From: DATGHS01 sp035307785
Lineage (GTDB): Bacteria > Planctomycetota > Planctomycetia > Gemmatales > Gemmataceae
NCBI GenBank assembly: GCA_035307785.1
Contig: DATGHS010000232.1
Span: 1-17,460, forward strand
Length of the DNA: 17,460 nucleotides
Reading direction: 5' to 3'
This document shows, one piece after another, positions 11,607-17,460 of this stretch (positions are counted from its first letter, which is position 1; every line of letters begins with the position of its first letter). The notes under the pieces were generated by a model that saw only the letters and a program-made list of their open reading frames with translations, had not been told where the DNA came from and did no database searches. Both the position numbers and the translations under genes were made by a program.

Positions 11607-12659
11607 TTACGCGTGCAATTCGTCTTCCATCAACTCGTAATACCTGCGTTCCCGCAGCGGCGGCACACGGTCTCTTGGCAACAGCAGCGTGCGCACGGTC
11701 CAGAATTCATGGAAGATCCGGTATTGCGTGGTGCGCTCAAGATACGCTACCCCGGGCGAGCCGCCGGTGCCGGTGCGGCGGCCAATCATCCGTTCCACCA
11801 TGCGAACGTGCCGCATCCGCCAGAGCACGAGGAGTTCCTCCAACTCAACGACCGTTTCGAGAAGCAAATACGGCCACGAGAGCAACGGCAAGTCGCGGTA
11901 CGACTCGATGAAAAGAAGAGCGGCGCGGGCACGGAGCCGGCGATACGATTCGTCTTTGCCCGCATCGGGGCCGCTAGCGAAGTCATCAAATTCGCTCAGC
12001 AAGCGCTGGTCATAGGCTGAAAGTGCACTCCGGTATTCGGCCAGAAAGGCCGCAACGGTCTGCCGGTCCGTGGTCATTGCCGGCAGCGAGCCTTCAATGG
12101 GCGTGCGGTACAACCAGCCGAGCAGGGCAGAGCGCAACGACGGTTCGGATTGGGCGCGCATAAGAATGTCGGCAATCACTTTGCCTTCCGGCGTTGCTTC
12201 GGCCACGCGTTCCAGCGCCGGCACAGGGTCAATCTGTTCCTGCTGCTTCCGTTCTGCTGGTTCCAGGCCGAGCACCAATTCCAGTTCGCGCATTTGAAAC
12301 GATTGGAACCCGCTCGATTCGCCGAGCTTGGCGCGGAAGGCCAGGAAATCTTGGGGCGTGAGCGTTTCCAGCACGGCGAAGGAAGAAACCGAGAGCCGGA
12401 TGATCTCGTTCACGCGGCGAAGGTGCCGGACGACATTCGGCAGATGCTTCTCCGGAACCCACTCCGCCGCCATCTGATCGCGGGCCATCCGGAGTTCGCG
12501 CAGGACCAATTTCAACCAGAGTTCGAAAACCTGGTGGACAACGATGAAATGCAGTTCATCTTCGGACAGGCGCGCGTCGTCGGATTCCAGGCCGCTCTGA
12601 AGATTCAGCAGCGGAAGAAGTTTGAGGTAGTCCCAGTAAGTGGGTATTGGATTCGACAT
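11607..12659 (-). CDS. kynA: Tryptophan 2,3-dioxygenase
   Basis: A 350-residue heme dioxygenase that opens the indole ring of tryptophan to give N-formylkynurenine, the first step of the kynurenine route; cytoplasmic, no signal peptide. Signatures: TYWDYLKL..LNLQSG at the N-terminus; FIVVHQVFELWLKLVLREL with the distal-pocket His42; and RMRHVRMVERMIGRRTGTGG with heme-ligand His284, followed by SPGVAYLERT. It is longer than typical bacterial members (about 280-300), with extra residues near 130-240. No kynurenine formamidase or kynureninase gene is adjacent; its neighbours are a quinone oxidoreductase upstream and an FAD oxidoreductase downstream on the same strand. It lies back to back with the Phe/Tyr catabolic genes. 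The ATG at 12659 has no strong Shine-Dalgarno. Confidence 0.93.
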   Translation of the reverse strand: MSNPIPTYWDYLKLLPLLNLQSGLESDDARLSEDELHFIVVHQVFELWLKLVLRELRMARDQMAAEWVPEKHLPNVVRHLRRVNEIIRLSVSSFAVLETLTPQDFLAFRAKLGESSGFQSFQMRELELVLGLEPAERKQQEQIDPVPALERVAEATPEGKVIADILMRAQSEPSLRSALLGWLYRTPIEGSLPAMTTDRQTVAAFLAEYRSALSAYDQRLLSEFDDFASGPDAGKDESYRRLRARAALLFIESYRDLPLLSWPYLLLETVVELEELLVLWRMRHVRMVERMIGRRTGTGGSPGVAYLERTTQYRIFHEFWTVRTLLLPRDRVPPLRERRYYELMEDELHA

Positions 12660-12671
12660 TATTGATGGATG

Positions 12672-12695
12672 GCCCAGGGACTGCCGTCCCTGGGC
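12672..12695. repeat. 24-bp palindrome, CCCAGGGACGG family copy 2
   Basis: GCCCAGGGACTG followed by CCGTCCCTGGGC, one mismatched pair in the centre. It lies between the quinone oxidoreductase stop (12703) and the tryptophan dioxygenase start (12659). Confidence 0.85.
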
Positions 12696-12702
12696 TTTGG
12701 TG

Positions 12703-13698
12703 TCAAATTGTCACCACTATCTTTCCGGTTAATGTCCCAGCTTTGTTCAGCGTATTCTCTTCCTGCAACCGATGTGCTGCGGCGGCCTCCGCCAACGGAA
12801 AGGTCTTGCCGATCAGCACCCGCAGCTTCTTTTCCCTGAGCCAGCGGTTGATGTCTTCGGCGCAGTGGCGCTGCTCTTCCGCACTCGCCTTGAACATGGC
12901 GAAGCCGAAAAGCGACAGGTCTTTGGTATAGAACGGGCCCACGGGGAAGATCGGTTGCGCTTGCCGGCCGGCCATCACAATCATTCGGCCACGGAAGGCA
13001 AGCAGATCGATGGTCCGCTGGAAATTCGGCTCGCGCTGGGATTCGTACCAGACGTTGACGCCTTTGCCGTCGGTAAACTTGCGAATGGCGGCATCCACGT
13101 CGTCGGACTTGTAATTCAGAGTCAAATCGGCGCCGAGTTCACGAGCTAGCGCGCACTTCTCTTCCGAGCCAACCGTGGTTATTACTTTGGAGCCAGTCGC
13201 TTTCGCCATTTGCACGACCATCGAGCCGACACCACCGGTTCCGCCGTTGACGAATACGATTTCACCCGGCTGCAAATGGGCACAGTGGAAAAGGCCCAGA
13301 TGGGCCGTGATCGCCGTCAGTGCTCCGCCTGCGGCATCGAGATCGGACACTCCGGCCGGGATTGGGTAGAGCCATTCGTCGGCCACACAGGCGTATTCGG
13401 CCAAGGTTCCCTGCCGGCCAAGCAGACCCTGATTCGAGCCCCAAACGCGATCGCCGGGTTTGAAGCGACCAACATTGGCTCCGACTTTTTCGACCACGCC
13501 GGCCAGATCGCAGCCTGGGATCGTCGGCTTCGGCTGGGGCATGTTCACCGCGCCGGAGCGGATGTAGGTATCGATGGGGTTCACCGCCGAGGCTTTTACA
13601 CGCACCAGAACTTCGCCGGCCTTGGGTTGCGACGTCGGCAGCTCGCCTACTTTCAGCACCTCTGGCGGCCCCGGATTTTCGTAAAATGCGGCTTTCAT
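12703..13698 (-). CDS. Zinc-free NADPH:quinone reductase-type MDR oxidoreductase
   Basis: A 331-residue medium-chain dehydrogenase/reductase of the quinone oxidoreductase group. It starts MKAAFYENPGPPEVLKVGEL, has VKASAVNPIDTYIRSG and GCDLAGVVEKVG of the GroES-like domain, and the nucleotide-binding NGGTGGVGSMVVQMAKATG (residues 151-169) of the Rossmann domain. The catalytic and structural zinc cysteines of alcohol dehydrogenases are absent, as in QOR and zeta-crystallin. The likely reaction is NADPH-dependent reduction of a quinone or enone; the exact substrate is unknown. It is divergent from the phenylalanine hydroxylase gene across a 115-base gap and leads a minus-strand series with tryptophan dioxygenase. 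The start ATG 13698 is the only good one. Confidence 0.9.
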   Translation of the reverse strand: MKAAFYENPGPPEVLKVGELPTSQPKAGEVLVRVKASAVNPIDTYIRSGAVNMPQPKPTIPGCDLAGVVEKVGANVGRFKPGDRVWGSNQGLLGRQGTLAEYACVADEWLYPIPAGVSDLDAAGGALTAITAHLGLFHCAHLQPGEIVFVNGGTGGVGSMVVQMAKATGSKVITTVGSEEKCALARELGADLTLNYKSDDVDAAIRKFTDGKGVNVWYESQREPNFQRTIDLLAFRGRMIVMAGRQAQPIFPVGPFYTKDLSLFGFAMFKASAEEQRHCAEDINRWLREKKLRVLIGKTFPLAEAAAAHRLQEENTLNKAGTLTGKIVVTI

Positions 13699-13717
13699 CT
13701 TTTGTCCCCGGTCCAGA

Positions 13718-13748
13718 TTGACCTCGAAGGCGGATTTACGGGTAGAAT
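13718..13748 (+). promoter_or_regulatory. Candidate sigma70-type promoter for the Phe/Tyr genes
   Basis: TTGACC (13718-13723) and TAGAAT (13743-13748) each match 5 of 6 consensus bases, separated by 19 bases, which is at the long end. It lies 66 bases upstream of the phenylalanine hydroxylase ATG in the divergent gap. This is a sequence match only. Confidence 0.35.
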
Positions 13749-13813
13749 AAGAGAAGAAACAAGAACTGGCGAGCTAGGAGCGCAAGCGATTCACAGACCC
13801 AGAGGCAACCGAT

Positions 13814-14710
13814 ATGAAAGACGATGCCGTTCTGGTGGAATATGGCGTGCCCATCAAGGCCGAGGAGATGGTCACGCCGCCCGATGCCGCGGAACTTGTG
13901 TTGGACCCCGGTCACCCCGGCGAGCGCGACGACGATTACATTCGGCGACGGAAAGAATTATTCGCGCTCTGCCGCAAGTACCGGCTCGAGAAACTCGGCC
14001 CGCCCCTTATCCAATACACGACGGAAGAAACCCGCATTTGGCGTGAAGTGAGCCCAAAGCTGGATGAACTGCACCAGAAATTCGCTTGCCACATGTACCT
14101 GAAGGCAAAGCGCGAATTAGCTATCACACGCGAGGAAATCCCGCAGCTGCGGCTGCTGAGCGAGCGTGTGCAGCGTGAAACCAACATGCACTTGGTGCCG
14201 GCGGAAGGGGCGCTGCCCTATCGCACCTTTTATGAATACATCGCTCAGCGCGGCTTTCCGGTCACTCAGTTCATCCGCCACGGCTCGCACCCCGAATTCA
14301 CTCCGGAGCCGGACATGATTCACGATTGCCTCGGCCATGTGCCGCCGCTGATGAATCAGGACTACGCGGAACTTCTCACGCTGATCGGCAAGGCCGTCGC
14401 AACCACCACGCATGGGCAGCACGTGTTGGCACTAAAGCGCTTCAGCTGGTTCAGCATCGAGTTCGGCTTGCTGGAAGAGGCTGGGGAAACGAAGGTCTTC
14501 GGCGCTGGAATATTATCATCCACGGGTGAGATTCCGTATTCGGTGCAGTCGCCGGAAGTGAAGCGCCAGCCGTTCGTGACGGAGGTCGTCATCAACACCG
14601 ACTACGATCCGTCGCGCATGCAGGCTCATCTATTTATTGCGCCGTCATTCCCATTTCTGCGGCGGGAGTTGGAATCGCTGGTGCGGCGGTTTGAGATTCC
14701 CGTAGTGTGA
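13814..14710 (+). CDS. phhA: Phenylalanine 4-hydroxylase (aromatic amino acid hydroxylase)
   Basis: A 298-residue pterin-dependent non-heme iron enzyme converting phenylalanine to tyrosine. The iron ligands can be placed: His170 and His175 in MIHDCLGHVPPL, and Glu216 in FSIEFGLLEEAG. Other signatures are FIRHGSHPEFTPEPD and the GAGILSSTGEIPYS loop. It consists of the catalytic domain with a short N-terminal extension and has no ACT regulatory domain, as in bacterial forms. AGAGG lies about 9 bases before the ATG at 13814. It heads a plus-strand series with HPPD, a FAH-family protein and homogentisate dioxygenase, so it feeds tyrosine into that route. Tyrosine or tryptophan hydroxylase activity cannot be strictly excluded, but context favours phenylalanine. 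No pterin carbinolamine dehydratase is seen nearby. Confidence 0.93.
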   Translation: MKDDAVLVEYGVPIKAEEMVTPPDAAELVLDPGHPGERDDDYIRRRKELFALCRKYRLEKLGPPLIQYTTEETRIWREVSPKLDELHQKFACHMYLKAKRELAITREEIPQLRLLSERVQRETNMHLVPAEGALPYRTFYEYIAQRGFPVTQFIRHGSHPEFTPEPDMIHDCLGHVPPLMNQDYAELLTLIGKAVATTTHGQHVLALKRFSWFSIEFGLLEEAGETKVFGAGILSSTGEIPYSVQSPEVKRQPFVTEVVINTDYDPSRMQAHLFIAPSFPFLRRELESLVRRFEIPVV

Positions 14711-14719
14711 TTATTTACT

Positions 14720-14740
14720 GGGAGGCCCTTCGGGTCGCCC
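14720..14740. repeat. Short hairpin between phhA and hpd
   Basis: GGGAGGCCCTTCGGGTCGCCC is an imperfect stem-loop (GGGCGACCCGAAGGGCCTCCC on the other strand) 10 bases after the phhA stop. It resembles dispersed planctomycete hairpins and has no T-run, so it is more likely a repeat than a terminator. Confidence 0.6.
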
Positions 14741-14765
14741 GCTAAACGGCATACGGAAAATTAAC

Positions 14766-15872
14766 ATGTCGCAATCGGAAATCAATCTCCGCCGAATCGA
14801 TCACATTCGCTTCTTCGTCGGCAATGCCCGGCAGTCGGCGTATTTCTATCGCAACGCATTCGGCTTCGACGTGGTTGCCTATGCCGGGCTGGAAACGCGG
14901 GTTCGGAATGAAGCCGGCTATGTGCTCAAGCAGGGACAGATAACGTTTGTGCTCGCGTCACCGCTGAATGCCAACCATCCGGAGAGCCGGCGACTCGTTC
15001 AGCACGGCGATGGCGTGCAGGACATTGCCCTGGAAGTGGATGACGTGGAATCGGCCTATCAGACAGCCCTGAGCCGAGGCGCCATCAGCGTCGCGGAGCC
15101 GGCAAGGCTGGAAGACCAGTTCGGCGTGTATGAGTGCGCCACGATCAAGGCTTACGGCGATACGAACCACACCTTTGTAAATCGCGACAATTATCGCGGG
15201 GTATTCGCGCCGGGTTATTTGCCCATCGATCCGGAGCGCTACAGCCCGACGACTTTTCATTCTGTCGGCCTGGCCGCCATCGATCACGTCGTCGGCAATG
15301 TGGAAGAAGGCAAGATGGATGAATGGGTAGACTTCTACAAGAAAGTGCTGGGTTTCGAACAACTCGTGCACTTCGACGACAAGGACATCAGCACCGAGTA
15401 TTCCGCACTCATGTCGAAAGTGGTGCAAAACGGAACCGGGCGCATCAAGTTCCCGATCAACGAGCCGGCCAAGGCACGCAAACGCTCGCAGATCGAAGAA
15501 TACCTGACGTATTACGGCGGACCCGGCGTGCAGCATATCGCCATGGCCACTGGCAACATTATCGGAACCGTGCAAGCGATGCGGCACAACGATGTATCTT
15601 TCCTGCGTGTGCCAAACACTTATTACGAAATGCTGCCAGAACGTGTGGGCCACATTCGCGAAGACATTGAAACGCTGGCGGACCTCGGCATCCTCGTGGA
15701 CCGCGACGACGAAGGCTACATGCTGCAGATTTTCACGAAACCCGTGGCTGACCGGCCGACGTTGTTCTTTGAAGTCATCCAACGGCGGGGCAGCAAGAGT
15801 TTCGGCAAGGGAAACTTTAGAGCGTTGTTTGAGGCGATTGAGCGTGAACAAGCAATACGCGGAACTTTATAA
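14766..15872 (+). CDS. hpd: 4-hydroxyphenylpyruvate dioxygenase
   Basis: A 368-residue non-heme iron dioxygenase turning 4-hydroxyphenylpyruvate into homogentisate; two vicinal-oxygen-chelate domains (about 8-140 and 165-345). Iron ligands are His174 (AIDHVVGNV), His257 (GVQHIAMAT) and Glu336 (FFEVIQRRG). The C-terminal GKGNFRALFEAIEREQAIRG is the usual gate helix. Length is typical. It follows phhA by 55 bases and precedes the FAH-family gene by 9, consistent with one transcript. The Shine-Dalgarno is weak (ACGGAAA). The aminotransferase that would supply its substrate is not in the window. A 4-hydroxymandelate synthase is the only close alternative and is disfavoured by context. Confidence 0.96.
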   Translation: MSQSEINLRRIDHIRFFVGNARQSAYFYRNAFGFDVVAYAGLETRVRNEAGYVLKQGQITFVLASPLNANHPESRRLVQHGDGVQDIALEVDDVESAYQTALSRGAISVAEPARLEDQFGVYECATIKAYGDTNHTFVNRDNYRGVFAPGYLPIDPERYSPTTFHSVGLAAIDHVVGNVEEGKMDEWVDFYKKVLGFEQLVHFDDKDISTEYSALMSKVVQNGTGRIKFPINEPAKARKRSQIEEYLTYYGGPGVQHIAMATGNIIGTVQAMRHNDVSFLRVPNTYYEMLPERVGHIREDIETLADLGILVDRDDEGYMLQIFTKPVADRPTLFFEVIQRRGSKSFGKGNFRALFEAIEREQAIRGTL

Positions 15873-15881
15873 AGCAAAGTA

Positions 15882-16595
15882 ATGAGCGCGACTATTCCAG
15901 CAGTTGCCAGCATCCGCGACTTCTACGCCTTCGAGCAGCACGTGAAGACGTGCCGGGCGCAACGCGGCCTGGAGATGGTGCCGCAGTGGTATCAGGTGCC
16001 GGTGTTTTATTTTTCGAATCCGGCTTGCGTCATTGGGCACGACGATGCGGTGGCCGCGCCGCATGGCAGCGAGGCTCTGGATTATGAACTCGAACTGGCT
16101 TGCGTGATTGGCAAGGCGGCTCGCGATCTTCCGGCCGATGATCGGGCTATGGAAGCCGTGGCCGGCTTCACGATTATGAACGACTGGAGCGCACGCGACA
16201 TTCAGCGCGTCGAAATGGCCGTTGGGCTGGGGCCGAGCAAAAGCAAGGATTTCGCGACGTCGCTGGGGCCGCAAGTCGTGGCATTCGAGAAATTGCGAGA
16301 TAGTTATCGCGATGGCCGGCTGCATCTGGATATGACGGCGTCGGTGAATGGCCGCGAGCTTTCGCGCGGCAACGGCGGGTCGATGTACTGGACCTGGCCG
16401 CAAATCCTCGCCCACGCCAGCCGTGATACGGAGTTAAAGCCCGGCGACGTCATCGGCTCCGGCACCGTGGGCACCGGCTGTATTCTGGAATTGACGCCCG
16501 AAAAGACCGGCGGTTGGCTGAAACCGGGCGACATCGTGGAACTGACGATTGAGCGCATCGGAGCTTTGCGCAATCGCGTCGTAGCGCGAAAATAA
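15882..16595 (+). CDS. Fumarylacetoacetate hydrolase family protein
   Basis: A 237-residue protein equivalent to the C-terminal catalytic domain of fumarylacetoacetase; the N-terminal SH3-like domain of eukaryotic FAH is absent, as in many bacterial members. By comparison with FAH, metal ligands are Asp13 (in RDFYAFEQH), Glu69 and Glu71 (DYELELACVIG) and Asp101 (IMNDWSARD), with His20 matching the catalytic histidine. SKSKDFATSLGP and IGSGTVGTGCILE are the other family motifs. It would split fumarylacetoacetate into fumarate and acetoacetate, the last step of tyrosine breakdown. It lies between hpd and homogentisate dioxygenase, which supports this role. The ATG at 15882 is 9 bases after the hpd stop with no good Shine-Dalgarno. 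Family members can also act on other acylpyruvates. Confidence 0.92.
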   Translation: MSATIPAVASIRDFYAFEQHVKTCRAQRGLEMVPQWYQVPVFYFSNPACVIGHDDAVAAPHGSEALDYELELACVIGKAARDLPADDRAMEAVAGFTIMNDWSARDIQRVEMAVGLGPSKSKDFATSLGPQVVAFEKLRDSYRDGRLHLDMTASVNGRELSRGNGGSMYWTWPQILAHASRDTELKPGDVIGSGTVGTGCILELTPEKTGGWLKPGDIVELTIERIGALRNRVVARK

Positions 16596-16605
16596 ACCAA
16601 CGAAA

Positions 16606-16629
16606 GCCCACGGACGGCAGTCCCTGGGC
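16606..16629. repeat. 24-bp near-palindrome, CCCAGGGACGG family copy 3
   Basis: GCCCACGGACGG followed by CAGTCCCTGGGC, with two mismatched pairs. It lies between the FAH-family stop (16595) and the homogentisate dioxygenase start (16647), inside what is probably one transcript. Confidence 0.8.
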
Positions 16630-16646
16630 CGTCCGAGAGAAACATC

Positions 16647-17460
16647 ATGCCTCCCTACAAACAACTCGGCTCCATCCCGCGGAAGCGCCATATCGCCCAC
16701 AAGCGCGAAGGCGGCTACCGCGGCGAAGGTATTTGCTATGAAGAAGTCGTCACCACGCAGGGCTTCAGCCGGGCGTATAGCATCGTCTACCACCTGCGGC
16801 CGCCGACGCGGGTGAAAAAGGTCGAGCCAGCGGGCAGCATGAAGATGGAAATCGCCGGCGAGCAGGCCCTACGGCATCATCACGTCAAGACAAAGCAAAT
16901 GCCGCGGCAGGGCGATCCTATCAACGGCCGAGTGCCGGTATTCACCAATGCCGAAGTCACGCTACACCGCTGCCGGCCCGAGCGGCCGCAAGCGGAACTG
17001 TACCGGAATGCGTCGGCCGACGAGGTCATTTTCGTGCATCGTGGTCAAGGCACGCTGCACACGATGTTCGGTGCGATGCATTTCAAGCCATACGATTACG
17101 TCGTCGTTCCGCGTTGCACGACGTTTGAAATTGTCTTCGATGTCGGCTCGGACCCCGATTTGCTCGTTATTGAAGCAACGGGGAACATCGAAGTCCCGCG
17201 CCGCTATCTGAACCCCGATGGCCAGATTCGCATGGGAGCGCCCTACAGCGAACGCGACTTTCATGGCCCGACCGAGCTTTCAATCATCGACAAAGAAGCG
17301 GATACGCCGATCCTGATCAAGGACGGCAATCGTCTAACGCGCTATGTATTAGCGCAGCACCCGTTCGATGTCGTTGGCTGGGATGGCATGGTATACCCAT
17401 TCACCTTCAATGCGGACGACTTCGAGCCGATCACGGGGACCATCCACCAGCCGCCGCCGA
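16647..17460 (+). CDS. hmgA: Homogentisate 1,2-dioxygenase, 3' end outside window
   Basis: An open frame from ATG 16647 to the window end (271 complete codons), so 3'-partial. The enzyme opens the ring of homogentisate to maleylacetoacetate. Recognisable segments are MPPYKQLGSIPRKRH at the start, the cupin stretch SADEVIFVHRGQGTLHTMFG with FKPYDYVVVPRCTTFEI, and VVGWDGMVYPFTFNADDFEP followed by ITGTIHQPPP, which is highly characteristic. The iron ligands of the family lie downstream of this point and are not visible. It follows the FAH-family gene with a 51-base gap containing a palindromic repeat. Only a weak Shine-Dalgarno (GAGAGA) precedes it. The substrate is made by the adjacent hpd gene. 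Confidence 0.93.
   Translation, partial: MPPYKQLGSIPRKRHIAHKREGGYRGEGICYEEVVTTQGFSRAYSIVYHLRPPTRVKKVEPAGSMKMEIAGEQALRHHHVKTKQMPRQGDPINGRVPVFTNAEVTLHRCRPERPQAELYRNASADEVIFVHRGQGTLHTMFGAMHFKPYDYVVVPRCTTFEIVFDVGSDPDLLVIEATGNIEVPRRYLNPDGQIRMGAPYSERDFHGPTELSIIDKEADTPILIKDGNRLTRYVLAQHPFDVVGWDGMVYPFTFNADDFEPITGTIHQPPP

Noticed and set aside
14958..15851. 297-codon minus-strand open frame
   Set aside because: It is antisense to HPPD, whose metal ligands and motifs are all in place on the plus strand.

Overview
The window looks like chromosomal DNA of a planctomycete, probably of the Pirellulales type. This is inferred from moderately high G+C, short palindromic repeats in most intergenic gaps (CCCAGGGT..., ACCCCTTCGGGGT, CTAAGCCGCAAGCGG types), weak or absent Shine-Dalgarno sites at many genes, and several planctomycete-looking small proteins. 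No rRNA, tRNA, CRISPR array, transposase or integrase was seen.

Layout. (1) Positions 1-1873, plus strand: the 3' part of a multi-pass membrane protein gene and a sugar phosphate isomerase/epimerase-type TIM barrel. (2) Positions 1897-6394, minus strand: a broken-up operon, in transcription order threonine synthase (GTG start at 6394), a 99-aa ParB-like small protein overlapping a 78-aa protein, a displaced 124-bp copy of the threonine synthase 3' end, a SUFU-like protein, a MoaD/ThiS ubiquitin-like sulfur carrier ending in Gly-Gly, a 109-aa unknown, a block of inverted composite repeats, and a MoeB/ThiF-type E1 enzyme. A PLP beta-replacement-type enzyme beside a sulfur carrier and its activating enzyme recalls the CysM-CysO-MoeZ and HcyS systems, in which a protein thiocarboxylate donates sulfur to an amino acid. 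The stretch between threonine synthase and the carrier appears to have been invaded by small cassettes. (3) Positions 6395-6907: no gene, only repeats. (4) Positions 6908-7917, minus strand: two exported cysteine-bearing proteins, probably metal-related. (5) Positions 8019-9686, minus strand: an AAA+ ATPase preceded by a likely winged-helix region. (6) Positions 9800-13698, minus strand: a Tat-type FAD oxidoreductase, tryptophan 2,3-dioxygenase and a zinc-free quinone oxidoreductase. (7) Positions 13814-17460, plus strand: phenylalanine 4-hydroxylase, 4-hydroxyphenylpyruvate dioxygenase, a fumarylacetoacetate hydrolase-family protein and homogentisate 1,2-dioxygenase (cut by the window end). 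These four form most of a Phe/Tyr to fumarate plus acetoacetate route; the aminotransferase and maleylacetoacetate isomerase are not in view.

The most unusual signal is the displaced tail of threonine synthase at 4468-4591. It is a gap-free copy of the last 40 codons plus stop, differing at 8 positions of which 6 are synonymous, and it lies on the far side of a 545-bp unique segment holding the 99/78-aa overlapping gene pair. This is the footprint expected if a foreign segment entered at the 3' end of the gene and rebuilt that end with its own divergent copy. All family assignments come from reading motifs; no database search was possible.
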